NCBI GenBank assembly: GCA_964532065.1
Contig: CAZHHG010000023.1
Span: 1 to 33,424, forward strand
Length of the DNA: 33,424 nucleotides
Source: DSXH01 sp964532065
GTDB lineage: Bacteria > Bacteroidota > Ignavibacteria > Ignavibacteriales > Melioribacteraceae
Reading direction: 5' to 3'
Below are positions 1-8,795 of this stretch, in pieces. Position 1 is the first letter of the stretch, and every line of letters starts with the position of its first letter. Under the pieces are notes generated by a model. It saw only the letters and a list, made by a program, of their open reading frames with translations, searched no databases and was not told the origin of the DNA. Made by a program: the position numbers and the translations under genes.

Positions 1-454
1 GATCGCCTTTGAATCCCGCTCTCATTTTAATCAGGTGATCGATCGTTACATTGTTGATACGCGTATCGGTGATGTATTGCTGGTACTCGGGAAAATAATC
101 GACAAGTTTATTGCCTGGACTTAAGATTCCTTTCTGAACGGCAATGCCGAACAGGGCGGAGAGAAAACTCTTGGAAACAGACCGGATCGTCTGATAGCTG
201 GAGGGGGTTCTCTCTTTAAAATATTTTTCAGCGGCGAGACGTCCATTCCGGATTATAACGATTGAATTGATATACCCTGTGTTCGATGCCGCGTTAAATC
301 CCCCGGCTATCAACCCTTCGTTCAGATTTTCATTCGATGGATTTGAGATTTCCCAATTATAACTTTTAAAGAGCGGGCTGTTTGGGTCAACTTCCGTTAC
401 ACAGGATGTAATAAGGATCAGGGAAAGTAAAAGGAGGAAGAGACATTTTTTCAT
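1..454 (-). CDS. Beta-lactamase-family serine hydrolase, lipoprotein (3' end outside window)
   Basis: The first 151 residues of a protein that runs off the left edge. It opens with a lipoprotein signal (MKKCLFLLLL, lipobox LITSC, Cys18), so the mature protein should be anchored in the envelope. Residues 92-95 are SVSK, the SxxK nucleophile motif of the class C beta-lactamase/penicillin-binding fold, in the typical context IRSVSKSFLSALFGIAV; it is followed by KLVDYFPEY and the VTIDHLIKM helix found in this family. The later YxN and HxG motifs lie outside the window. Proteins of this family are usually esterases or peptidases of unknown substrate, so true antibiotic resistance is not implied. 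The ATG at 454 is preceded by GGAG. It is divergent from the small gene at 588. Confidence 0.85.
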   Translation of the reverse strand, partial: MKKCLFLLLLSLILITSCVTEVDPNSPLFKSYNWEISNPSNENLNEGLIAGGFNAASNTGYINSIVIIRNGRLAAEKYFKERTPSSYQTIRSVSKSFLSALFGIAVQKGILSPGNKLVDYFPEYQQYITDTRINNVTIDHLIKMRAGFKGD

Positions 455-587
455 CCGGACTCCGCATACGAATTTGAGATTCCGTCAAAAGTTAAATGAA
501 GGATTGGTGAGAATCAAAGCAATAAACCGGTGCGATTGCTCTTTCATAAATTTTTATACAATTTAGAAATAGTAATCCGTCTTTAAG

Positions 588-710
588 ATGAAAAAGAAGA
601 AATTAAAAAAGCCGAAGCCGAGGGTTCCCCTGCCGAAACAGCGTCCCAAAGTGAAGGAATCGGCAAAGGTTTATAAACGGAGCCGGGATAAAAAAACTGA
701 TAAAGAATAG
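588..710 (+). CDS. Small lysine/arginine/proline-rich protein, 40 aa
   Basis: A 40-residue reading frame starting MKKKKLKKPKPRVPLPKQ and ending KTDKE; about half the residues are Lys, Arg or Pro. I recall short basic proteins of this form (Pro-Lys head, PLP, then a KxYxR tail) as conserved, uncharacterised genes in Bacteroidota and Ignavibacteria, which is the main reason to call it real. No signal peptide or membrane segment is visible; the charge suggests binding to nucleic acid or ribosomes, but that is inference. No clear Shine-Dalgarno precedes the ATG. Its TAG stop (708-710) directly abuts the stop of the convergent ATPase gene at 711. The function is unknown. Confidence 0.6.
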   Translation: MKKKKLKKPKPRVPLPKQRPKVKESAKVYKRSRDKKTDKE

Positions 711-2219
711 TTACCTGTAATCTTCCTCTTCGCTGCTGTATTCATCCGGTCCCGACTGCGAAAACATACTGCTCAACATATCTTTGAACTGCAATCCGTA
801 ATCAATGTGATATTTGCTGAGCATTGAGTATTCCGATAAACCGTGAAGAGCAAATTCCATAAGCAATAATTTATTCTCTTCATTTTCGTCAGGATGAAAT
901 TTATTGATCAGCTCTTTCAATCCGGGAACCGATAATAATACTTTTTTATATTCAGCATCGGTAAGATTATTCAGAAGATCAACATTATTTCCCTTAGAGA
1001 ACCAGGCAACAATTTCGCGGTAGGGATTAGACTCGCTTTTCTTTTTTACCTTATCGGGACTGGGGAAGTAATGCGCAAACTGTGTTTTAATTGCTTTTCC
1101 GGTAAGTATGTTAGCAACCTTAACAGGACCTTCCTGCTCGCCTTCGTAAACGAGTTCAACCTTTCCGGTTATTGAAGGAATTACTCCGATAAGGTCGGAG
1201 ATCCTTACGTTTGTTGAATTTTCATTATTAATCAAGGTTCTCCGTTCTGCAAAGCTTACAATATTTTCGTAAGCGGAGATTGTTAAACGTGCAGACACGC
1301 CGCTTTTGGAATCGACGAATTCACTATCGCGTGCTTCGAATGCAATCTGCTCGATAAGATTTTTTATCAGCTCCGATGTTTTTACTTTGCCCGTTTGTTC
1401 GGATGTCAGCCTCGCTTCCTGTTCCGTAATGCGTCTGGAAACCGGTATCGTTTTAGGATAATGCGTAAGAATCTGGGAATCGATCCTGTCCTTAAGGGGA
1501 GTAACAATCGAACCGCGGTTCGTATAATCCTCGGGATTTGCGGTGAAGACAAATTGAACATCGAGCGGAAGACGAATCTTAAAACCGCGTATCTGAACAT
1601 CCTTTTCCTGAAGAATATTGAAAAGCGCTACTTGAATACGCGCCTGAAGATCGGGCAGCTCGTTGATAACAAATATTCCCCGGTGAGAACGGGGAATTAA
1701 TCCGAAATGAATAACACGCTCATCCGAATAGTGAAGCTTAAGAGATGCAGCTTTTATCGGGTCAACATCGCCGATAAGATCCGCAATTGTAACATCTGGT
1801 GTTGCCAGCTTTTCCGTGTATCGTTCATTCCTGTGAATCCACGCAACCGGAGTATCGTCGCCGAGTTCACTCAATCTGTCTTTTGCATAGCGCGATAAAG
1901 GACTGAATGGATCATCATTCAATTCAGAGCCTTCAACTACCGGAATATATTCATCGAGAAGATGAATCATCATCCGCGCAATCTTTGTCTTTGCCTGTCC
2001 GCGCAGACCGAGTAAAATAATATTGTGTCTGGAGAGGATTGCAGTCTGAATATCGGGAATAACCGTTTCATCGTAACCGATAATATCCTCAAATGGATTC
2101 TTTTTATTCTTCAGAATATCGATCAGGTTTTTTCTCATCTCTTCTTTTATTGGAAGTGACTTGTAGCCGGATGATTTCAGCTGACCAAATGCTTCGATTT
2201 TTTTAAAATCTTTACTCAT
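711..2219 (-). CDS. MoxR/magnesium-chelatase-I-like AAA+ ATPase
   Basis: A 502-residue AAA+ ATPase. Walker A is at residues 71-78 in the variant GLRGQAKT, Walker B-like GIFVINELPD is at about 181-190, a sensor segment FTANPEDY is at about 225-232, and LKDRID follows as the likely arginine-finger region. The order and the N-terminal IIGYDETVIPDIQTAI helix match the ChlI/MoxR branch, which acts as a chaperone-like ATPase together with a VWA protein. The last 130 residues are helical and acidic. The ATG at 2219 has AAAGGAA upstream. It lies 12 bases behind the VWA gene, so the two are almost surely co-transcribed and form a complex. True Mg-chelatase activity is unlikely, since no bacteriochlorophyll genes are present. 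The client protein is unknown. Confidence 0.85.
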   Translation of the reverse strand: MSKDFKKIEAFGQLKSSGYKSLPIKEEMRKNLIDILKNKKNPFEDIIGYDETVIPDIQTAILSRHNIILLGLRGQAKTKIARMMIHLLDEYIPVVEGSELNDDPFSPLSRYAKDRLSELGDDTPVAWIHRNERYTEKLATPDVTIADLIGDVDPIKAASLKLHYSDERVIHFGLIPRSHRGIFVINELPDLQARIQVALFNILQEKDVQIRGFKIRLPLDVQFVFTANPEDYTNRGSIVTPLKDRIDSQILTHYPKTIPVSRRITEQEARLTSEQTGKVKTSELIKNLIEQIAFEARDSEFVDSKSGVSARLTISAYENIVSFAERRTLINNENSTNVRISDLIGVIPSITGKVELVYEGEQEGPVKVANILTGKAIKTQFAHYFPSPDKVKKKSESNPYREIVAWFSKGNNVDLLNNLTDAEYKKVLLSVPGLKELINKFHPDENEENKLLLMEFALHGLSEYSMLSKYHIDYGLQFKDMLSSMFSQSGPDEYSSEEEDYR

Positions 2220-2231
2220 TGTGTTCCTTTC

Positions 2232-3392
2232 TTATCTAACTCTTTTTCTTCTGTTGCGTACAAAATCCTCAAAGACAAATTCGCCGAGTCCGGATAAACT
2301 GCTGTAATATGCTTTACCCTGATTCACTTTAGTAAACTCGCGGACAAAACTCTGAAGATAGGGATCGCGCGCAATCATAAATGTTGTAATTGTGATTCCA
2401 AGTTTTTTGCACTGCGCCGCATGATCTAAAGTTTTATTCACAATCATGCGGTCCAAACCGAAACTGTTCCTGTAATATTTAATACCAATCTTAAGACATG
2501 TTGGTTTTCCGTCGGTAATCATAAATATCTGTTTGTTCTTGTTCTTCTTGCGGCGGAGAATATCCATTGCAAGCTGCAATCCTGCAACTGTGTTTGTGTG
2601 ATATGGCCCTACTTTTAAGTAGGGAAGATCTTTTATTCCAATCGGCCACGCATCATCTCCGAAAGCAATAATATCAAGCGTGTCCTTGGGGTATTGTGTT
2701 TTGATCAATTCCGAGAGAGCCATTGCAACTTTTTTAGCGGGCGAGATCCGGTCTTCGCCGTAAAGGATCATAGAATGGGAAATGTCGATCATAAGAACTG
2801 TTGATGAAGCCGCTTTATAATCGCGTTCTTCAACTTCGAGGTCCTCCTCATTCAATGTGAATTCATTGATGCCGTGTTTTATCTGAGCGTTTTTGATTGA
2901 TGATGTTACATCAATCTGATCGGGCATATCACCGAATTTATAATCGCGCCTGTCGGATGTCTTTTCGTCCCCTTCGCCTGTAAAGGGAGTCTGATGATTT
3001 CCCTTTCCAGCTTTTTTAAGCTTGCTGAAAATTTCTTCTAGAGATCGGCGTCGGATTTCACGCTCGGACTTAGTTGACATTTCAAAACCGCCCGGCTGAT
3101 TTTCATTCTCTTTAATATATCCTTTGTCTTTAAGATCCTGAATGAAATCGCCAACCCCGTACTTATCATCTGTAAGTTTATACTTCTGGTCAAGCTGATT
3201 GAGATAATTGAGTGCTTCGGCAACATCACCCGAAGTAATGTTGAGAAGCTGAAGGAAGATATTAAGGAGATACTGAAACTGATCCGCTCCGGAATCTCCG
3301 GGTGTGAAATCTGTAAATCTGAATCCGATCATCGGCTTTTTATTGTTAAAACCAGATTCCGGATGATTAAGTTCTATTAACCGTTCGTTCAT
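2232..3392 (-). CDS. VWA-domain protein, partner of the MoxR-like ATPase
   Basis: A soluble protein of about 386 residues with a C-terminal von Willebrand factor A domain. The MIDAS metal site is visible: DISHS (about residues 203-207), a TNT segment in YHTNTVAGL, and ITDGKP. The N-terminal half is helical with charged linkers, as in ChlD-like and COG4867-type VWA proteins that pair with MoxR ATPases. No signal peptide or membrane segment. The start is uncertain: ATG at 3392 (MNERLIEL) is chosen; ATG at 3332 (MIGFRFTDF) fits the usual N-terminus of the family, and an upstream ATG at 3464 would add a poor hydrophobic leader. None has a clear ribosome binding site. It is transcribed first, with the ATPase 12 bases downstream. 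Confidence 0.82.
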   Translation of the reverse strand: MNERLIELNHPESGFNNKKPMIGFRFTDFTPGDSGADQFQYLLNIFLQLLNITSGDVAEALNYLNQLDQKYKLTDDKYGVGDFIQDLKDKGYIKENENQPGGFEMSTKSEREIRRRSLEEIFSKLKKAGKGNHQTPFTGEGDEKTSDRRDYKFGDMPDQIDVTSSIKNAQIKHGINEFTLNEEDLEVEERDYKAASSTVLMIDISHSMILYGEDRISPAKKVAMALSELIKTQYPKDTLDIIAFGDDAWPIGIKDLPYLKVGPYHTNTVAGLQLAMDILRRKKNKNKQIFMITDGKPTCLKIGIKYYRNSFGLDRMIVNKTLDHAAQCKKLGITITTFMIARDPYLQSFVREFTKVNQGKAYYSSLSGLGEFVFEDFVRNRRKRVR

Positions 3393-3484
3393 ATAAATAA
3401 AAAATATTTTTATGTTGAACGGGAACTGAATTAGAAAACCGGGTGTTCCGTTATCAAACCACATTAAAAAGAAAGGGTAGCAAG

Positions 3485-3976
3485 ATGAAAAATAGATTAT
3501 TCAAATCGTTATTGTTTGTTTTCTTATTCACAATATCATTATCCGCACAGAAAAAGGATATTGTTACAGTTGCAGTAGAAGCCGGAAGTTTTACGAAACT
3601 GGCAACCGCTTTAACCGAAGCCGGTCTGGTTGAAACATTAAAAGGCGAGGGTCCATTCACGGTTTTTGCACCAACAGATGAGGCTTTTGCAAAACTTCCA
3701 AAAGGAACTTTGGAGGGTTTATTGAAAGATAAAGAAGCTTTAAAGAAAGTTCTTCTCTATCACGTAGTAAGCGGAAATGTTCAGTCCAAGGATGTTGTTA
3801 AGCTCGATAAAGCAAAAACCGTTGGTGGACAGGAAGTAATGATTAAAGTGAAAGACGGTAAGGTCTACGTCAATAAATCGCAGGTTACAACCGCAGATGT
3901 TCAGGCATCTAACGGTGTAATTCACATTATCGATGCCGTTCTTATACCAAAAGAAGAGAAAAAGAAATCCTACTAA
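3485..3976 (+). CDS. Secreted fasciclin (FAS1) domain protein
   Basis: A 163-residue protein with a signal peptide (MKNRLFKSLLFVFLF to about SLSAQ) and a single FAS1 domain filling the rest. Both family boxes are visible: GPFTVFAPTDEAFAKLP (H1) and NGVIHIIDAVLIP (H2), with LLYHVV between them. FAS1 domains mediate adhesion or small-ligand binding at the cell surface, and single-domain forms are common in this phylum. The ATG at 3485 was preferred over an in-frame ATG at 3443 because it starts a clean signal peptide and follows GAAAGGG. It is divergent from the VWA gene, monocistronic, and followed by a good intrinsic terminator. The C-terminus KEEKKKSY is a lysine-rich tail. Confidence 0.92.
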   Translation: MKNRLFKSLLFVFLFTISLSAQKKDIVTVAVEAGSFTKLATALTEAGLVETLKGEGPFTVFAPTDEAFAKLPKGTLEGLLKDKEALKKVLLYHVVSGNVQSKDVVKLDKAKTVGGQEVMIKVKDGKVYVNKSQVTTADVQASNGVIHIIDAVLIPKEEKKKSY

Positions 3977-3982
3977 TCTCAA

Positions 3983-4009
3983 AAAAGGGGCTTGAATAAA
4001 GCCCCTTTT
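3983..4009 (+). terminator. Intrinsic terminator of the fasciclin gene
   Basis: AAAAGGGGC pairs with GCCCCTTTT around a short loop, starting 7 bases after the stop codon. The A/T flanks would let it act on both strands. Confidence 0.85.
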
Positions 4010-4066
4010 CATTTCTAAACTTTCCGGCCTCTAATCTTGTTATTATCAAAAAGGGGATAGCCGCCG

Positions 4067-4672
4067 ATGAAATCACCAAAACCATTTTCTTTAATTCTTA
4101 TTCTGTTTTTGATTTTAATACCGCCAGTTAAAGCACAGAAACTTGATCAGATCCGTTCATTCGAAGTCGAAAGAACAAATATTAACAAAACCGGTATGAT
4201 CGTTCTGGGATCCTGGGCTCTTGGAAATATTCTGCTCGGCGCTTACGGCAATTATAAATACGAAGGTCAGACGAAATATTTCCACCAGTTCAACGCGATG
4301 TGGAATGTTGTAAATCTCGGTATTGCGGCGTTCGGCTACTTCAACGCGGCGGGTTCGGACCCCGGTTCAATGAGCGCATCTCAGATTCTGAACGAATACA
4401 ATTCTCTTCAGAACTTTCTCCTTCTCAACGCCGGTCTCGACGTTGCTTATATGGTTACCGGATTATATCTTAAAGAGAGATCAAAGAACTCTCCTAACGC
4501 GGAACGATTGCGGGGCTACGGAAACAGCCTTCTTCTGCAGGGGGGATTTCTTCTGGCTTTCGATGTGGCTCTCTATTTCATTCATCAGAACAATGCTTCG
4601 GTAAATCTTTATCCGCATCTGGAAAGTTTATTGAGCGGCGGAGCCGGAATAGGCATGAGGATCAGTTTATAA
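4067..4672 (+). CDS. Membrane protein of DUF6992 type
   Basis: A 201-residue protein with an N-terminal signal (MKSPKPFSLILILFLI to PPVKAQ) and about four hydrophobic segments: MIVLGSWALGNILLG, FNAMWNVVNLGIAAFGYF, NFLLLNAGLDVAYMVTG and LLLQGGFLLAFDVALYF. The paired pattern GSWALGNILLGAYG with FHQFNAMWNVVN resembles a family of Bacteroidota membrane proteins that I recall as DUF6992; that name is from memory and unchecked. No catalytic residues are recognisable. Its TAA stop directly abuts the ATG of the next gene, so the two are translationally coupled, which suggests a shared envelope role. Confidence 0.7.
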   Translation: MKSPKPFSLILILFLILIPPVKAQKLDQIRSFEVERTNINKTGMIVLGSWALGNILLGAYGNYKYEGQTKYFHQFNAMWNVVNLGIAAFGYFNAAGSDPGSMSASQILNEYNSLQNFLLLNAGLDVAYMVTGLYLKERSKNSPNAERLRGYGNSLLLQGGFLLAFDVALYFIHQNNASVNLYPHLESLLSGGAGIGMRISL

Positions 4673-5656
4673 ATGAGAGGGATTAGAAATAATATTTTCC
4701 TGCTGAATATAATTATTTCAACAATTTTATTGCCCGCAATTACTCCGGCTCAGTCGCTCGAAGATTTCAGAATGATCTGGGAGGCACGATACGATAATAT
4801 TTCTTTCGGCGATAAACAGAATAGAATCCAGGCATCATTAAGAATTCCATTCGGAATTAATTTATTTGACGATTATTACCTGATCGGACTGACATCTACC
4901 GGAAGCAATTTCACTTCCCGGTGGGAAAATGTTAAGGATTTCAGAGTGAGCGGCGAGAACAGAAGATTCAACCTGAATCTCAGGCAGTTATATTTTCAGA
5001 AGGAGTGGGATGGTTCGCGCGTTCAGATAGGATCTATTCCAACAATTAAGGGGAAAGTTTCAAGCACGGGCCTCGGAAGCAACGGATGGATCGACGGCGG
5101 AAGGTTTCAGTTCAATATTTCATCGGCAATTGTAGAGTTTGTAGGGGGAAGTCTTACAGACCTTAATACTCCCAACTTCCTGGACAGAAATTTTATACTT
5201 AATTACTTTGAAACAGAGATCTCAAAAAAATTCGGAGAGAATACGCTCGCGGAGATATCGTATGAAAGATTCGGACGGGATGATTATCTGAGGGGGGAAT
5301 ACCGTGTAGACATTTATCCCTCCAGCAGCAATTATTTTCAGCTTACGCTTGAGTCATTCGTTCATCTTAATAATTCCTCGTTTAGCTACGGAATAACATT
5401 TGAATCTGATCTGCTTAAATGGTTCGATGATACGCTGGAAGAATATACCGAACTCAAAATCTATTTTAATCATACCGATGAAAAGATAGGGACAAGAGGA
5501 TTTTTAACAGACGACTTCTACCGCTTCGGAAACACATTAACAGTAGAACTGACCGGCAAAATAACAGCGGATAAAAAAATCAGATGGTTCTCTGAAAACT
5601 ATATAAGCAAAGAACCGCGGTTCTTGGCTGGAATCAGAATTGATTTGGGCAGATAA
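4673..5656 (+). CDS. Putative outer-membrane beta-barrel protein
   Basis: 327 residues. It has a signal peptide (MRGIRNNIFLLNIIIS to ITPAQ) followed by alternating aromatic/hydrophobic strands typical of a porin-like barrel (for example FNLNLRQLYFQKEW, GGRFQFNISSAIVEFVGG, RWFSENYISKEPRF). It ends LAGIRIDLGR rather than in a strict terminal Phe. No family could be named with confidence. The start codon directly follows the stop of the DUF6992-type gene, so it depends on translation of that gene. A function in uptake or surface structure is inference only. Confidence 0.72.
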   Translation: MRGIRNNIFLLNIIISTILLPAITPAQSLEDFRMIWEARYDNISFGDKQNRIQASLRIPFGINLFDDYYLIGLTSTGSNFTSRWENVKDFRVSGENRRFNLNLRQLYFQKEWDGSRVQIGSIPTIKGKVSSTGLGSNGWIDGGRFQFNISSAIVEFVGGSLTDLNTPNFLDRNFILNYFETEISKKFGENTLAEISYERFGRDDYLRGEYRVDIYPSSSNYFQLTLESFVHLNNSSFSYGITFESDLLKWFDDTLEEYTELKIYFNHTDEKIGTRGFLTDDFYRFGNTLTVELTGKITADKKIRWFSENYISKEPRFLAGIRIDLGR

Positions 5657-5790
5657 AAACCATAAATGTAAACAACAGAAGAAGTGTTCGGGCAAATCGA
5701 AAAAACTTACAGAAACCGGCTGTTTTACGTTTAATCAATTCAACAAAGAAATACCGAAGAAAGCTCTCCTAAATTTCATATAAACCTTTT

Positions 5791-6264
5791 TTAATTCAGA
5801 AAATAATAACCGGCATTCAGAACAGTCGCAAAGCTAACCCATAACAAGTATGGAATATTCAAATAAGCGGCTAATGGTTTTATTTTATAGAACAGACGAA
5901 TCATGACCGCTATGTTAATCCATAAAAGAATAATTTCTAAAAGCGCAACGCCAATCATATTGAAATAGAAGAAGATAAAGCTCCACGCAAAGTTTAAGAG
6001 CATCTGTATTGTAAATACTTTAATAGCCAGGTTTCTTTTCTGCGAAGGGCTTTCTTTCCAAATAAGAAAAAATGAGAAGCCTAAAAGAATGTATAGGGTT
6101 GTCCACACGGGACCAAAGACCCAGTTGGGTGGACTGAATGAGGGCCTGTTTAATGATGCATACCAGTTAGGAACCGCTTGAGAAGTAAACATTCCGGCAA
6201 CAGCTCCAACAGATAAAGGAATTATTAAAGAGACAATTAGTTTAAATAATTTTGATCCCGACAT
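5791..6264 (-). CDS. tspO: TspO/MBR family membrane protein
   Basis: A 157-residue, five-helix membrane protein of normal TspO length. Diagnostic motifs are PNWYASLNRPSFSPPNWVF followed by GPVWTTLYILLG in the first helix-loop, LNFAWSFIFF in helix 3, and IPYLLWVSFATVLNAGYYFLN at the end. TspO proteins bind porphyrins and sterol-like ligands and are linked to tetrapyrrole turnover and stress; the physiological role in non-photosynthetic bacteria is unsettled. It lies 23 bases behind the pirin gene on the same strand, so the two probably share a transcript, in keeping with an oxidative-stress setting. Confidence 0.93.
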   Translation of the reverse strand: MSGSKLFKLIVSLIIPLSVGAVAGMFTSQAVPNWYASLNRPSFSPPNWVFGPVWTTLYILLGFSFFLIWKESPSQKRNLAIKVFTIQMLLNFAWSFIFFYFNMIGVALLEIILLWINIAVMIRLFYKIKPLAAYLNIPYLLWVSFATVLNAGYYFLN

Positions 6265-6287
6265 TTTTACAGTTCCCGTTTAATAGA

Positions 6288-7304
6288 CTATTTAATTTCT
6301 TCTTTACCATCGGCATATCTGGCAAATCTACCTTTATCTTTTGGATGAACATTATCAAATCTTTTCCAGGGCCACCCGCCAAATTGAGTCTTTCGAAAAT
6401 CATCGAATGCCTTTTGTATCTCTTCTCTGCTATTCATTACAAAAGGGCCGTACTGAACGACTGGCTCATCAATAGCTTTGCCCTGAAGAAGAAGTATGTA
6501 AGCATCTTTATCGCCATTTTTAATCAATACATTTTGATCTGCCAGCAAATCAACTGAATGATACGATTCAAGATTTATTCCTGCAATTTCGAGAGAGGAG
6601 CCTTTATAAAAATAGAGAGAGCGGTTGATTCCAAAAGATGCGGGCGGTAATCTCCATTCCGCATTATCCTCCAGCTTGACAAGCCAAATTGCAACTTCAT
6701 TTTTTTCGTCTGCCGCCCACGAATCGGGTGCCGGCGGGGGTGCGACTACATCTCCAATTCCTCCCGCAATGATCCTCACTTCAATAGATTTACCCTTATT
6801 ATCCTGCTCTTTATAAAACGGAATCTCTTCATTCCACAACATTTTAAAATGCGGTTTACAAAACTTATTGGATTTGGGAAGATTGAGCCATATCTGAAAA
6901 AGTTCGTAGGGATTTTTTTCTGTTTTGTTTAGAAGCGGAAACATTTCGGAATGCTGAAGTCCCGAACCGGCTGTCATCCACTGAACATCTCCGTTGCCAT
7001 ATCTGCCCGCAGCACCATGGGAATCGGAATGATCTACAAATCCCTGAAGTACTACAGTAACCGTTTCGAAACCTCTATGAGGATGAGCCGGGAAACCGGG
7101 AACCCGTTCTCCGTGATACATTCTCCATCCGTCTTTCAGAGTAAAATCCTGCCCAAGGTTTCTTCCTTCCAAAGACGCGTTTGGCCCAAGTTGATCATTA
7201 CCCGGTGGAAAGTTGTCCAGATGATGCACGCAGAATAAAAACGGATTATTAGTTTGCCAGGCAAAACCAAGAGGTTGAATGTTTGAAATAATCTTATTGT
7301 ACAT
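6288..7304 (-). CDS. Pirin-family bicupin protein
   Basis: A 338-residue cupin protein of the pirin family. The N-terminal cupin carries the metal ligands: FPAHPHRGFETVTVVLQG with His74 and His76, then TAGSGLQHSEMFP with His118 and Glu120. The C-terminal cupin (PFVMNSREEIQKAF and the FGGWPWKR region) is the usual pirin tail. Pirins bind iron, and several act as quercetin 2,3-dioxygenases in vitro; the true substrate here is unknown. The ATG at 7304 follows GGGGAG. It is the first gene of a likely pirin-tspO operon. Confidence 0.93.
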   Translation of the reverse strand: MYNKIISNIQPLGFAWQTNNPFLFCVHHLDNFPPGNDQLGPNASLEGRNLGQDFTLKDGWRMYHGERVPGFPAHPHRGFETVTVVLQGFVDHSDSHGAAGRYGNGDVQWMTAGSGLQHSEMFPLLNKTEKNPYELFQIWLNLPKSNKFCKPHFKMLWNEEIPFYKEQDNKGKSIEVRIIAGGIGDVVAPPPAPDSWAADEKNEVAIWLVKLEDNAEWRLPPASFGINRSLYFYKGSSLEIAGINLESYHSVDLLADQNVLIKNGDKDAYILLLQGKAIDEPVVQYGPFVMNSREEIQKAFDDFRKTQFGGWPWKRFDNVHPKDKGRFARYADGKEEIK

Positions 7305-7438
7305 AACAACTCCCCAAATAATTCCGCGCCGTCTATTTCAATTTATATTTCGGAATAATCTAATGCAATCATTTTCTTAAACAAGTTCGTCCGCCTGCTT
7401 TGCACAAATTAATAACAGCATTTTATTTTTATGATGTT

Positions 7439-8176
7439 CTATAAGCTGTAGGATATGCCGAAGGACAAGTAATGGAGTAACGCAAAATTATATACTTCAT
7501 CATTGTCTGCTCCTCCCTCCAGAATTCGATACCCGGCTTTAATACCGATCTTATCAGATAAATTATATGAGGCGGCTAAAAGAACATCAAATGCCCGTCC
7601 CTGTTTTGCCGCTAGTCCATCACCCTCAAACAGCAGGCCGAAATCTTCTCCGATGTTCCAGAATAATCTGAAATTAATAATCGGGACAAATCCGACATTA
7701 GTTTTCTCGGCAGAAATATTTTGAGATGATAAAGCAATTCTTGCATCTCTAATTTTAGCCGTAAATCCCAATCCAAATTCCAGATCGGGATTCTGCACAA
7801 AATCGTAGCGGTAGGTCAACCGGTAGGAATTAAATTTATATGAACCGCTTACATCTCTATTCGCTTGAAATATCCTGCCGGCAAAGTTAACATCTTTATC
7901 CAATCGCCCTTCCGATTGTATTGTTAATGGGGCGTAAAGCAGAGATAATGTATGAGCGGAGCTAAAAGTGTAATTGAGTTTAATTCTATAAAAAATATCA
8001 GCGTCTGGTTTCAAATCGTCTTTCAGCGAGATAAATGTACCCTGGTTACCCGGAATGCGCACGTCGTTATAACCGGTGCTTACCTGCCCGGTTTCAAAAT
8101 CGACGGTTACCTGTGCTCTTGTGGAAATGCTGATAAATACAATCAATGATACGGCAAGCAAGATTCTTTTTTTCAT
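7439..8176 (-). CDS. Putative outer-membrane beta-barrel protein
   Basis: About 245 residues with a signal peptide (MKKRILLAVSLIVFISIS to TRAQ) and an even series of amphipathic strands ending in FALLHYLSFGISYSL, typical of an eight- to ten-strand outer-membrane barrel (OmpW or YaiO-like size). Strand-like stretches include FYRIKLNYTFSSAHTLSLLY, YRLTYRYDF and GLLFEGDGLAAKQG. Starts at 8191 (ATG) and 8203 (TTG) are also possible; 8176 was chosen because it gives the cleanest signal peptide and follows a GGAT element. It is third on the strand after the SDR and CIA30 genes. No specific ligand can be proposed. Confidence 0.7.
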   Translation of the reverse strand: MKKRILLAVSLIVFISISTRAQVTVDFETGQVSTGYNDVRIPGNQGTFISLKDDLKPDADIFYRIKLNYTFSSAHTLSLLYAPLTIQSEGRLDKDVNFAGRIFQANRDVSGSYKFNSYRLTYRYDFVQNPDLEFGLGFTAKIRDARIALSSQNISAEKTNVGFVPIINFRLFWNIGEDFGLLFEGDGLAAKQGRAFDVLLAASYNLSDKIGIKAGYRILEGGADNDEVYNFALLHYLSFGISYSL

Positions 8177-8240
8177 TTTAAATAGATCCATATTTATTTT
8201 CAATAACTGCTTTAATGGTAAGATAGAAACACAAATCGAT

Positions 8241-8795
8241 TCAATAAAGTTTTATAAAATCGATTTCCGAATAAAACTCTCCTTCCTGTTTCTCTCCGAT
8301 CAGAAGTGAGATTTCTTTTATCTTATTTAGAGGGATATTAGAATTAGTTTGGACTTTTCTTCCAAAATAATAAAGTGAAAAACTATCAAAAGGAATTTTT
8401 AAAGTAGTCCACTTATCTTTTACGGTCTGGAAATTTGCGGTATAAAACGCACCGGTAAAATATGAAGTCTCTTTCATTGACACGCTGTAAATCTTACCGT
8501 CTCCTTTAATCCGTATTTCAATCCCCGAATAATTTTCAAAATTGTAATTCTTTATAGGGCTTCTGAGAGAAGCAAATCCGCCATTATTTTTAAGAGAAAC
8601 ACTTCCCTCGAAAAAGATTTTGCCGTCATCGTTTAATAGAGTTTTGGAAGAACTTAACCCTCCCATAACCCCATCATTAACTATTCTCCATCTGTCATTG
8701 CTTTTCATAATTGAGGAGTTAAGAAGTGCCTCAGAACCGGATTGAGTAGAAACCGTCAGCATTAATACTGAAAACATATTTAATAAATTCATCAT
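8241..8795 (-). CDS. CIA30-family protein
   Basis: 184 residues. The CIA30 (NADH:ubiquinone oxidoreductase intermediate-associated protein 30) jelly-roll-like domain covers about residues 30-184: WRIVNDGVMGGLSSS, NNGGFASLRSP, GIEIRIKGDGKIYSVSM, WTTLKIPFDSF and the closing GEFYSEIDFIKLY are all characteristic. The N-terminal MMNLLNMFSVLMLTVS may be a short signal sequence. CIA30 proteins assist complex I assembly in mitochondria, but bacterial members are uncharacterised. Its start codon overlaps the stop of the upstream SDR gene by one base, so translation is coupled to it. Confidence 0.88.
   Translation of the reverse strand: MMNLLNMFSVLMLTVSTQSGSEALLNSSIMKSNDRWRIVNDGVMGGLSSSKTLLNDDGKIFFEGSVSLKNNGGFASLRSPIKNYNFENYSGIEIRIKGDGKIYSVSMKETSYFTGAFYTANFQTVKDKWTTLKIPFDSFSLYYFGRKVQTNSNIPLNKIKEISLLIGEKQEGEFYSEIDFIKLY

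Noticed and set aside
3393..3464. Longer start for the VWA protein at 3464
   Set aside because: It adds an unlikely hydrophobic leader (FLIQFPFNIKIFFIY) to a soluble protein, and no ribosome binding site precedes it.
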